Source of the DNA: Vreelandella neptunia
GTDB lineage: Bacteria > Pseudomonadota > Gammaproteobacteria > Pseudomonadales > Halomonadaceae
DNA length: 64,000 nt
Reading direction: 5' to 3'
Assembly: GCF_000712975.1 (NCBI RefSeq)
Contig: NZ_JHQL01000003.1
Coordinates: forward strand, 434,001 to 498,000
Position numbers and translations under genes: made by a program. The notes under the pieces are model-generated. The model worked only from the letters and a program-made list of their open reading frames with translations. It was not told the origin of the DNA and searched no databases. Below are positions 18,165-26,545 of the stretch, piece after piece (position 1 is the stretch's first letter; each line of letters opens with the position of its first letter).

Positions 18165-20858
18165 ATATAACGTGCTCCGCTGCTCCTGTAGGCGCTTGAT
18201 GGCGGTATATAACTCATCAAGTAAATTCTCAGCTTGATCCAATCCCCCGGTACGCAAACGTGTTTCCAGTGTCTCAACCGTTAAGGCTAGTTCAGGTGCG
18301 CCACAGTAACGACAGATGCCATTGAGCGAATGCACATGGTCAAGCAGTGCTGTAAGGTTGTTTTTTGCAAATGCGCCGCGTATTGCTTGCTCGTATTCAT
18401 CTAAGCTATCGATTAGCCGCTTCAACTGCTCTTTCGCAAACTCAGTTTTTCCACCGGCTAGTCTGGCGCCTAGTTCAAGGTCAATCGCAGGTAATGAAAG
18501 CGGTGAATAAGGAGTAGTGGAGACTGCATTAGGTGTTTCATCAAGCGCGTCAGTAGGCAGTGCAATCCCTAAAAAGCGCAGTAATTGCTGCTGTAATTGA
18601 GCTTCATTGATAGGTTTTACGAGTACATCGTCTAAACCCTCTGAGAGCCACTGTTGGCGTTCAGCGCTGAGTACATGGGCAGTCACTGCAATAATGGGGC
18701 AGCGTGCCCAGCTATTATTAATGCGCCGTAATGCCTGAGTGGTTTGAACACCGTCCATATCAGGCATGCGAATATCCATCAGTACCATGTCGGCTTCATA
18801 CTGGCGTGCATAGTCCAGTGCTTCCTGACCGCTAGCGGCTAACACAATGTTGATGTGCTCATTTTCGAGCATGGCTTTTAATAGTTCACGGTTAGGCGCG
18901 TTATCGTCAACAATTAAAATCGTGAATGTTGGAGAAGGAAGTGCTTTTTCCGATTGAGTATTGACGGAAGAAGACGCAGTTTTAATGGGTTCTATTAGCT
19001 GTTTAAACGTGGCAGCAAGCTGTGCTCGAGTAAATGGTTTACATAACATATCACCCCCATTGGGAAGCTCCCAGAGAGGTAGTTCGAAGCTAGTAGTATT
19101 TGCAAGTATCAGAGTAGGGCAGGGCGCTTGAGAAATTATTTTTTGCCAATAGGCTTTTTTTTCACTAATAAAATCATCTTGCTCAAGGCCTAAAATAAGC
19201 AACTTTTCATTACCTGGTTTATTAAACGGAATGACAGTTGCTTCCCAGCGTTTCAATAGGTGTTCTACTACATTGCGAGTAGGTAGATGGGGTTCATGCA
19301 TGCGAATAATCGCGCCATCGAGGGAAAGTTCTGGCGGCCGTTCACTTGCTAAACTTGCCAGTAATGGCAAAGTGAATGAAAAAGTCGTGCCTTCTTTCAG
19401 CGCACTGTTAACCGAAATTTCCCCACCCATGCGTTGAATAAGTTGCCTACAAATAGTGAGTCCCAGGCCGCTACCACCGAAATGTCTAGAATGGCTAGGT
19501 TCTGCCTGAGTGAAGGCACTAAATAGCTGCTTTTGTTGCTCTTCACTCAAACCAATCCCTGTATCGCTTACGCTAATACGTAACACCAGATGCTGGCCTT
19601 CTTGGCTATCCAGCATGACGCGAATGATGACGTCTCCCTTAGAGGTAAACTTCAAGGCATTGCTGATTAAATTGCTAAGGACTTGGTGAATGCGTAGCGG
19701 GTCCCCGCATAATATGGGTGGTACATCCTCATATACCATCGCTACTAAATGTAGCCGCTTGCGTTGTGCTTCTGGCGCATGAAGGCCGATCACTTCGTCC
19801 ACTAGCGATATAATATCGATGTCGACCTCTTCCAGTGTGAGCCTATCTGCTTCAAGTTTAGAGAAGTCCAGCACATCATTAACAAGCATTAGTAGGTTAT
19901 TGCAGGCACGATGCACATGCTCCAACCACTCTTTTTGTCGAGCGTCGAGAGGGGAGCGACCTAATAAGCGACAAAATCCGATAATGCCGTTTAAAGGGGT
20001 GCGAATTTCATGACTCATATTGGCCAGAAATTCGGACTTTACTGCGTTCGCGCGAAGAGCACTTCGGTGAGCAAGGTCGAGTTTGATATTTTGCTCCTCG
20101 ATTGTCTCCATGGACTCCTGTAATTCAGATGTTGCTTGCTCGATTTGGCTCTGCAAATCATGCTGAGCCTGTTGGAAATGCTTTGCTAAGCTATTGATAT
20201 GTTCTGCGAGTTGCCGAAACTCTGCGGGCCGTGCAGCAGCAATAAAAAGCCGATAATCTCCCCTCGATAGGCGATAAAGTGCTTGATTTGCTTCTTCAAT
20301 GGGACGTGTGGCGTATCGGCTAATGGCGAATGCAGCTAAAAAAAGTAGTAGGCCAAGTAGCATGCCACCTAAGCTAAGGCTGGCAATAAGCTTGTATCTT
20401 TCTAGCGTAAGGGTGCGAATATCTAATTCAGCTTCAAGCCAGCCGGTATTAGCGAGTTCAAATTGCTGGTCGGGGAAGGTGCGCAAGGGGACCTGTAATC
20501 GCCAAATGGCGTCATCGATAGTCAGCGTAGTGGTATTGGGAGCATTTAGGCGGGGAGGAAAAGGCATCGAACGACCAAGCACTAATAAACGGCTACCCTG
20601 CTCATCAAAAAGTGTCACTGCGCGTAACTCTTTGTGTTCTAGGAGCTGCCTAGCAATAACTTCCAAACGAGATAAATCGCCATCTGCCATCGCGTTTCCA
20701 AGGCTTGGTGCCAATAATTCGCCAGCGCTAACTAACCGTTCTTTAAGCATATCGCGGCTGGTTGTCTCGTTTTGCACCACTAATAACAACGCCATAATGG
20801 CATAAACAAGTAGCGGAAATCCGAGTAACGCAAATAGCAAACGCGTGTTTAGAGACAT
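18156..20858 (-). CDS. barA: Hybrid sensor histidine kinase BarA/GacS
   Basis: Tripartite sensor kinase that phosphorylates the UvrY/GacA regulator and so controls small-RNA regulated secondary metabolism and motility. Order: transmembrane segment near residues 7-25, periplasmic loop, second membrane segment near 160-180, HAMP, HisKA (FLANMSHEIRTPLNG), HATPase (NLISNALKFTSKGDV, DTGIGLS, GSGLGLTI), a central degenerate receiver, a true receiver (ILIVDDNAPNR, VLMDIRMPDMDG), and an HPt domain (VHSLNGICRYCGAPEL). ATG 20858 gives 900 residues; a TTG at 20879 would add seven. The middle receiver-like part lacks the phospho-acceptor Asp context. Confidence 0.92.
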   Translation of the reverse strand: MSLNTRLLFALLGFPLLVYAIMALLLVVQNETTSRDMLKERLVSAGELLAPSLGNAMADGDLSRLEVIARQLLEHKELRAVTLFDEQGSRLLVLGRSMPFPPRLNAPNTTTLTIDDAIWRLQVPLRTFPDQQFELANTGWLEAELDIRTLTLERYKLIASLSLGGMLLGLLLFLAAFAISRYATRPIEEANQALYRLSRGDYRLFIAAARPAEFRQLAEHINSLAKHFQQAQHDLQSQIEQATSELQESMETIEEQNIKLDLAHRSALRANAVKSEFLANMSHEIRTPLNGIIGFCRLLGRSPLDARQKEWLEHVHRACNNLLMLVNDVLDFSKLEADRLTLEEVDIDIISLVDEVIGLHAPEAQRKRLHLVAMVYEDVPPILCGDPLRIHQVLSNLISNALKFTSKGDVIIRVMLDSQEGQHLVLRISVSDTGIGLSEEQQKQLFSAFTQAEPSHSRHFGGSGLGLTICRQLIQRMGGEISVNSALKEGTTFSFTLPLLASLASERPPELSLDGAIIRMHEPHLPTRNVVEHLLKRWEATVIPFNKPGNEKLLILGLEQDDFISEKKAYWQKIISQAPCPTLILANTTSFELPLWELPNGGDMLCKPFTRAQLAATFKQLIEPIKTASSSVNTQSEKALPSPTFTILIVDDNAPNRELLKAMLENEHINIVLAASGQEALDYARQYEADMVLMDIRMPDMDGVQTTQALRRINNSWARCPIIAVTAHVLSAERQQWLSEGLDDVLVKPINEAQLQQQLLRFLGIALPTDALDETPNAVSTTPYSPLSLPAIDLELGARLAGGKTEFAKEQLKRLIDSLDEYEQAIRGAFAKNNLTALLDHVHSLNGICRYCGAPELALTVETLETRLRTGGLDQAENLLDELYTAIKRLQEQRSTLYER

Positions 20859-20889
20859 GAAAGAAGCTCGTTGATTCAATGAGGTTGCC

Positions 20890-20918
20890 TGTCAAGCTTA
20901 CGGCAGCACCGATATAAT
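20890..20918 (+). promoter_or_regulatory. Candidate cysM promoter
   Basis: A perfect TATAAT at 20913-20918 lies 32 bases before the cysM ATG. The hexamer 17 bases upstream, TGTCAA at 20890-20895, is a poor -35. The element falls in the short divergent gap between barA and cysM, so it is well placed. Confidence 0.5.
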
Positions 20919-20949
20919 GCAGCATAATAGTGCTGATAAGGAATGTACG

Positions 20950-21846
20950 ATGAATTATCCCACGCTCGAAGATGTGGTTGGCAATACACCGCTGGTTCGC
21001 TTAAAGCGCATAACTGCCGGTCGCAACAATACCTTGCTTGCCAAGCTAGAGGGTAATAATCCCGCGGGTTCAGTTAAAGACCGTCCGGCACTGTCTATGT
21101 TAAGTGAAGCAGAAGCACGGGGTGATATCGTTCCGGGCGATACGCTGGTGGAGGCAACTTCAGGTAATACGGGTATAGCGTTAGCCATGGCTGCGGCTAT
21201 TAAAGGCTATAAAATGACGTTAATCATGCCTGAAAACGCTTCGGAAGAGCGTAAACAGGCGATGGCCGCTTACGGTGCTACCCTGATTTCAGCTAGCAAA
21301 GAGGGTGGAATGGAAGAGGCGCGAGATATTGCCGAAGCAATGATTGCAAGAGGCGAGGGTAAGCCGCTAAACCAATTTGCCAACCCAGATAACCCGCTAG
21401 CGCACTATCGTACAACAGGCCCCGAAGTATGGCAGCAAACAGGCGGTGAAGTGACGCATTTTGTTAGCTCAATGGGCACAACCGGCACGATTATGGGTGT
21501 TTCCCGGTATCTGAAAGAGCAAAACCCAGCGATCCAAATTGTTGGTCTACAGCCTGCGGACGGCGCAAGCATACCTGGGATTCGTCGTTGGCCGAAAGAG
21601 TACCTACCATCGATTTTTGAAGCACCGAGGGTTGATATTACTCTTGATATTGGCCAGCAAGAAGCAGAAGCCCACATGCGCCGCTTGGCTCGTGAAGAAG
21701 GTATTTTTGCAGGTGTCTCCTCAGGTGGTGGCTTAGCTGGAGCGCTGAGGATCGCGGAACAAACCGAAAATGCGGTCATTGTCTTTATTGTTTGTGACCG
21801 AGGTGATCGCTACCTTTCTACAGGCTTATTTGCCCCGGAGTTATAA
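20950..21846 (+). CDS. cysM: Cysteine synthase B
   Basis: PLP enzyme that makes cysteine from O-acetylserine and sulfide or thiosulfate. The start at ATG 20950 follows AAGGA by seven bases and gives 298 residues; an open frame from 20917 adds only non-homologous residues. The PLP Lys lies in NPAGSVKDRPA, and the substrate loop EATSGNTGIALA and phosphate loop MGTTGTIMG are present. The short form and the lack of CysK-specific wording favour CysM. rlmD begins directly at the next base after the stop. Confidence 0.93.
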   Translation: MNYPTLEDVVGNTPLVRLKRITAGRNNTLLAKLEGNNPAGSVKDRPALSMLSEAEARGDIVPGDTLVEATSGNTGIALAMAAAIKGYKMTLIMPENASEERKQAMAAYGATLISASKEGGMEEARDIAEAMIARGEGKPLNQFANPDNPLAHYRTTGPEVWQQTGGEVTHFVSSMGTTGTIMGVSRYLKEQNPAIQIVGLQPADGASIPGIRRWPKEYLPSIFEAPRVDITLDIGQQEAEAHMRRLAREEGIFAGVSSGGGLAGALRIAEQTENAVIVFIVCDRGDRYLSTGLFAPEL

Positions 21847-23313
21847 ATGGCCATGTTGGGTAAGCGGCGGCCATCTCGGCCCGCGTCAGGACACTCGGGG
21901 CTAGTACGCAAGCCAAGCAGTAAAGCTGAGCAAAAAGAGGGCGACTCGACCACGCTAGTGGTGGAGCGTCTAGCCCATGATGGCCGTGGTGTAGCGCATA
22001 CTACTGCCGGTAAAACAGTCTTTATTGATCAAGCGTTACCCGGTGAGCACGTTGATGTGGCGGTACACGTGACCCGCAAGCGGTATGACGAAGCGCATAT
22101 TAAGGCGCGCCTTACGACGTCAGAGCAGCGGGTCGAGCCTCCTTGTGTTTACTTTGGCCACTGTGGAGGCTGTGACTTACAGCATTTAAATCTTGCTGCA
22201 CAACGCCAGCATAAGCGCGATGTGGTGACTGAGTTAATGGCACGCCAGGGCCTTACGCTAGGTTCCATTGCCGCGTTAGATGGTAGTAGCGAGCACTACC
22301 GACGTCGTGCCCGTCTTGGGGTTAGAGTTGATGGTCAGGGGAATGTTCTCCTTGGGTTTCGAGCACCCAATAGCCACCGATTGGTTGATATTGAACAATG
22401 CTACGTGCTGGTACCCGCACTGAATGAATTAATGCTTCCTCTACGGCAGCTATTGGCAACACTAGAGGCTCCTCGTCTCGTTGGCCATGTTGAATTGCTG
22501 GCAACCAATGAAGCGACGGTAGTACTGGTGCGTCAGTTAAAAGCCCATGACCAGGATATGGCTCGCTGGCAGCGTTTTGCGGAGCAGCAACAGATCTCGC
22601 TAGGCACCTGGTTAGGGCGGGAAACGCCTGTTTTGCACTGGAATGGTGCGCGTAATAACACAGGGCCCGCTCTGCAAGATGTGCTTAACCTTGAAGAGCT
22701 CGGTATTCAACGCGTGAAATCGTTAATAAACGATCCTCCTTCTTCAAATGAAGAGGCATCAAAACAATTAACGTTACGTTTTTTCCCTGGTGATTTTTTA
22801 CAGGTTAATGCAGAGGTTAACCAAAAAATGGTCGCTCAGGTGTTAGCATGGTTGAAACCAGCGCCAGGACAACAGCTAGTGGATCTTTTTGCTGGGGTTG
22901 GAAATTTTAGCCTCCCTTTAGCAGCCGCTGGCGCACAAGTGGCGGCCATAGAAGGCAACCCAGCGATGGTGGAACGGATAACTGCCAATGCTGACGCTAA
23001 TCAACTGGAAGTACATGCGCGGCAAGCAGACTTAAGTGACGCTAGCACAGTGCAAATGCTGTTAAGCGAGCATCAACACGTTGATGCGATTGTGCTTGAC
23101 CCTCCCCGCAGTGGTGCAGAAGCAGTTTGCCAAGTAATTGGCCGTTACAACATACCGCGGGTGGCCTATATTTCTTGTGACCCGGCAACGCTTGCTCGTG
23201 ATGCGGCACATCTTGTGCATGCAGGTTATCGCGTCAAGCAAGTCGCAGTGGCAGATATGTTTCTACACACTGCGCATCTGGAAACGCTGATGCTATTCGA
23301 ATACGAGGGCTAG
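21847..23313 (+). CDS. rlmD: 23S rRNA (uracil-1939-C5)-methyltransferase
   Basis: SAM-dependent 23S rRNA m5U methyltransferase of the TrmA/RumA group. The 488-residue protein has a basic N-terminal tail, a TRAM domain (VVERLAHDGRGVAHTTAGKTVFI), and the iron-sulfur cysteines of CVYFGHCGGCDLQH. The SAM motif is DLFAGVGNFSLPLA, and the catalytic Cys motif is ISCDPATLARD. The ATG is directly fused to the cysM stop; an alternative ATG lies two codons on. The order cysM-rlmD-relA-mazG is common in Pseudomonas and relatives. Confidence 0.94.
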   Translation: MAMLGKRRPSRPASGHSGLVRKPSSKAEQKEGDSTTLVVERLAHDGRGVAHTTAGKTVFIDQALPGEHVDVAVHVTRKRYDEAHIKARLTTSEQRVEPPCVYFGHCGGCDLQHLNLAAQRQHKRDVVTELMARQGLTLGSIAALDGSSEHYRRRARLGVRVDGQGNVLLGFRAPNSHRLVDIEQCYVLVPALNELMLPLRQLLATLEAPRLVGHVELLATNEATVVLVRQLKAHDQDMARWQRFAEQQQISLGTWLGRETPVLHWNGARNNTGPALQDVLNLEELGIQRVKSLINDPPSSNEEASKQLTLRFFPGDFLQVNAEVNQKMVAQVLAWLKPAPGQQLVDLFAGVGNFSLPLAAAGAQVAAIEGNPAMVERITANADANQLEVHARQADLSDASTVQMLLSEHQHVDAIVLDPPRSGAEAVCQVIGRYNIPRVAYISCDPATLARDAAHLVHAGYRVKQVAVADMFLHTAHLETLMLFEYEG

Positions 23314-23335
23314 CCTGCCTATTGCATCAAGCCTC

Positions 23336-23362
23336 GGTGACGGAACATGGATAGCCGTCACC
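23336..23362. terminator. Hairpin just before relA
   Basis: GGTGACGG at 23336-23343 pairs perfectly with CCGTCACC at 23355-23362 around an 11-base loop. It ends 21 bases before the relA ATG, so it may end rlmD transcripts or affect relA translation; no T-run follows. Confidence 0.4.
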
Positions 23363-23383
23363 CTGAAAGGATGAATCATTGTC

Positions 23384-25660
23384 ATGGTGAAAGTGCGTGA
23401 AGACCAGCCGCTTACTGAAAGCGGAAAAGTGGACATACAGCAGTGGTTAGCGCGCCTTCAAGAGGATGTGCGCTTACGCGAGCCTGAGCGATTATTGCAG
23501 GCGTGTGAACTTGCCGAACAGTTAGAGCGAGAGGCACCGCAGACCCATCGCGTGTGGCTCTCACCAGGATCAAGTTTTCGCATGGGACTGGAAATGGCCG
23601 ACATACTGGCCGAGCTTAAACTTGATCAAACAACCCTTGAAGCTGCCGTATTGTACCGTGCTGTTCGCGAGGGGCTGCTAAGTCTAGATGCCGTTACCAA
23701 ACGTTTTGGTGAAGAAGTTGCGAAGCTGATTGACGGCGTTTTGCAAATGGCAGCTATTAGCTACCCGCTAGCGCCTAACCATAGTATGGGACAGCATAAC
23801 CAGCAGGAAAATCTACGCAAAATGCTGGTTAATATGGTGGGGGATGTGCGTGTTGCGCTGATTAAAATTGCAGAACGCACCTGTGCTTTGCGCCAAGTGA
23901 AAGACGCCCCCCGTGAAAAGTGTCTGCAGGTAGCACGTGAAGTTGCCGATATTTATGCGCCGCTTGCTCATCGACTAGGGATAGGCCAAATCAAGTGGGA
24001 ACTTGAAGACCTGTCGTTCCGCTATTTGCATGAAGAAGAGTACAAAGCGATTGCTAAGCTGCTGGCTGAAAAGCGCTTAGACCGTGATCGCTATATTCAT
24101 GACGTGGTAGAAACCATCAAGAGCTTGATGGAAGCCCAAAATATTCATCATTACGATGTAGATGGGCGAGCCAAGCATATTTACTCAATCTGGCGCAAAA
24201 TGAAGCGTAAACGGATTGATTTTTCCCAGGTGCACGACGTGCGTGCGGTGCGCATTCTGGTTCCTGATGTGGCCGATTGCTACACGGTGTTAGGGATCGT
24301 TCACTCCCGTTGGCACCATGTTCCCAATGAATTTGATGACTATATCGCCAACCCGAAGAAAAATGGTTATCAGTCGCTGCATACTGCAGTGATGGGACCA
24401 GAAAATAAGGTGCTGGAAATCCAGATTCGCACCTTTGCTATGCACGACGAAGCAGAGTTAGGCGTATGCGCGCACTGGCGATATAAAGGCCACGATACCA
24501 ATGCTAAAAGCCGCAGTTATGAAGAGAAAATTGCCTGGTTACGCCAAGTGCTTGAGTGGCAAGATGAAGTGGGTGGTTTTGGCGATCTGCGAGAAGGGCT
24601 CTCTAGCGATGTAGCGCCAGACCGCATCTATGTCTTCACCCCTGATGGTCATGTCATAGACCTGCCGCGTATTGCCACGCCTATTGATTTCGCTTACCGC
24701 GTGCACACTGAAATTGGTCACCGCTGCCGTGGCGCAAAGATCAATGGCCGGATAGTACCGCTGACATATAAGCTAAAAACTGGCCAGCAAGTCGAGATTT
24801 TAACGGCCACCAAAGGCGGCCCCAGCCGCGACTGGTTAAACCCCAGTTTGGGCTATGTGCGCACCTCGCGCGCGCGGGCCAAAATTCAGGCATGGTTTAA
24901 GTACCAAGCGCGAGACCAAAATTTAGAGGAAGGGCGGTCGCTGTTCGAGCGTGAAATGCGCCGTTTAGATGTTGAAGGGCTTGACCTTACTAAGCTTGCC
25001 GGTGCAGTTAACTACCAAAACGCCGACGATATGTATGCGGCGCTTGGGGCAGGCGACCTGCGCATCGGCCAAGTACTTCATCAAGCCCAGCAGTTGTTTG
25101 GTGAAACGGACGATCAAGAGCAATTAGATCGGTTGCTGGCGAAGCCGCGCCGCCAGACAAGTAAAGCGACCCAAAGTGATATCACTGTGCTAGGTGTTGG
25201 TAACTTAAAAACCAGCATGGCGAATTGCTGTCGGCCAGTGCCAGGCGAACCGATTGTTGGCTTTATTACCCAAGGTCGCGGCGTCACTGTACATCGCCAG
25301 GATTGCAGCAACATCCTTCAATTGCGTATGGAAGAGCCCCAACGCATTATCGAAGTTGAGTGGGGCGAGCGCGCCCAGACCCGTTACCCCGTCACTATTG
25401 AAATTCAAGCCTGGGATCGCTCTGGCCTGCTGCGTGACGTGACCGGGCTACTAGGCAACGAGAAGGTTAATGTATTAGCAGTGAACACACTGACCGATAC
25501 CGACGAGGGGATCGCTCGTTTACGCATCACTCTGGAAGTCGATGGTCTAGAAGCGTTAGGCCGTTTGTTTTCCCGTATCCAGCAGTTGCCCAATGTCACC
25601 GAAGTGCGTCGTTTGCGCAATGCAGACCCAGAGAAAAATGTCCGTAAAGGAGGCGCCTGA
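23384..25660 (+). CDS. relA: GTP pyrophosphokinase RelA
   Basis: Ribosome-associated (p)ppGpp synthetase of the stringent response. The 758-residue protein has an N-terminal hydrolase-like region in which the active HD pair is replaced (AAVLYRAVREGLLS), as in RelA but not SpoT. It then has the synthetase domain (YSIWRKMKRKRIDFSQVHDVRAVRILV, NGYQSLHTAVMG), a TGS domain (DRIYVFTPDGHVIDLP) and a C-terminal ACT domain (VTIEIQAWDRSGLLRDVTGLL). The length matches E. coli RelA (744). Its stop overlaps mazG by one base (TGATG). Confidence 0.95.
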   Translation: MVKVREDQPLTESGKVDIQQWLARLQEDVRLREPERLLQACELAEQLEREAPQTHRVWLSPGSSFRMGLEMADILAELKLDQTTLEAAVLYRAVREGLLSLDAVTKRFGEEVAKLIDGVLQMAAISYPLAPNHSMGQHNQQENLRKMLVNMVGDVRVALIKIAERTCALRQVKDAPREKCLQVAREVADIYAPLAHRLGIGQIKWELEDLSFRYLHEEEYKAIAKLLAEKRLDRDRYIHDVVETIKSLMEAQNIHHYDVDGRAKHIYSIWRKMKRKRIDFSQVHDVRAVRILVPDVADCYTVLGIVHSRWHHVPNEFDDYIANPKKNGYQSLHTAVMGPENKVLEIQIRTFAMHDEAELGVCAHWRYKGHDTNAKSRSYEEKIAWLRQVLEWQDEVGGFGDLREGLSSDVAPDRIYVFTPDGHVIDLPRIATPIDFAYRVHTEIGHRCRGAKINGRIVPLTYKLKTGQQVEILTATKGGPSRDWLNPSLGYVRTSRARAKIQAWFKYQARDQNLEEGRSLFEREMRRLDVEGLDLTKLAGAVNYQNADDMYAALGAGDLRIGQVLHQAQQLFGETDDQEQLDRLLAKPRRQTSKATQSDITVLGVGNLKTSMANCCRPVPGEPIVGFITQGRGVTVHRQDCSNILQLRMEEPQRIIEVEWGERAQTRYPVTIEIQAWDRSGLLRDVTGLLGNEKVNVLAVNTLTDTDEGIARLRITLEVDGLEALGRLFSRIQQLPNVTEVRRLRNADPEKNVRKGGA

Positions 25661-26505
25661 TGCGTTATAGCGTAGAGGATCTGCTGACATTGATGTCGGT
25701 ACTTCGTAATGCGGACCAGGGGTGTCCTTGGGATATTAAGCAAGATTGGGACAGCATCGTGCCCCATACGCTTGAAGAGGCTTACGAAGTTGCTGACGCT
25801 ATCGAGCGGCGCGCTTTTGATGAATTGCCCGGCGAACTGGGTGACCTGCTGTTTCAAGTGGTTTACTACGCCCAGTTTGGTGCCGAAGAGCAGCGCTTCG
25901 ACTTTCACGACATCGTCGATACATTGACCGCAAAGATGTTGCGACGTCATCCGCATGTATTTCCTGATGGCACGCTAGCGTCACGGCGCCCACCTGGAGT
26001 GAGTGCCGAGTACGTACAAACCCAGCAGGTCAATTCACGCTGGGAAGCGCTTAAAGCCGATGAGCGTGCCGAGCGTGCACCGCAGAGCGCACCCTCTGTA
26101 CTTGACGATGTTCCACGGACGCTGCCTGCGCTTAGTCGTGCTGCTAAGCTTTCAAAGCGCGCCGCTAGGGTCGGGTTCGACTGGCCGGATGCCAGCGGTG
26201 TGTTGGACAAAATACGTGAAGAGCTGGCTGAAGTTGAAGAAGCCCTAGCCGAGGGCAACCAACAGCACGCTCAAGAAGAAGTTGGCGACCTGTTGTTTGC
26301 AGTGACCAATTTAGCTCGCACCTTGGGCGCTGATCCTGAGCAATGCTTGCGTACCACAAATACAAAATTTGAGCGCCGCTTTCGCTACGTAGAGCGCGAG
26401 CTTGCCGCCGCTGCGCGTCCGCTAGCCGACGCCTCGCTTGATGAAATGGAAACCCATTGGCAAGCCGCTAAAGCACAAGAAAAACGCTTACCCCTTAACA
26501 ACTGA
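25660..26505 (+). CDS. mazG: Nucleoside triphosphate pyrophosphohydrolase MazG
   Basis: Hydrolyses NTPs to NMP and pyrophosphate, acting as a house-cleaning enzyme. The 281-residue protein has two MazG domains. The first is CPWDIKQDWDSIVPHTLEEAYEVADAI with ELPGELGDLLFQVVYYAQ; the second is VGFDWPDASGVLDKIREELAEVEEAL with EEVGDLLFAVTNLAR. Both retain the acidic ExxE...ExxD metal sites. Coupled to relA by a one-base overlap, a pairing also seen in E. coli. A short 9-bp repeat spans its stop codon. Confidence 0.95.
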   Translation: MRYSVEDLLTLMSVLRNADQGCPWDIKQDWDSIVPHTLEEAYEVADAIERRAFDELPGELGDLLFQVVYYAQFGAEEQRFDFHDIVDTLTAKMLRRHPHVFPDGTLASRRPPGVSAEYVQTQQVNSRWEALKADERAERAPQSAPSVLDDVPRTLPALSRAAKLSKRAARVGFDWPDASGVLDKIREELAEVEEALAEGNQQHAQEEVGDLLFAVTNLARTLGADPEQCLRTTNTKFERRFRYVERELAAAARPLADASLDEMETHWQAAKAQEKRLPLNN

Positions 26506-26545
26506 CTTTTAACAACTAATGCGACCCCGTAAGGAGGCCATGCCA

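Noticed and set aside
18156..20858. Degenerate middle receiver of BarA as a sign of gene damage
   Set aside because: A pseudo-receiver in this position is a known feature of hybrid kinases of this type; the frame and all other domains are intact.
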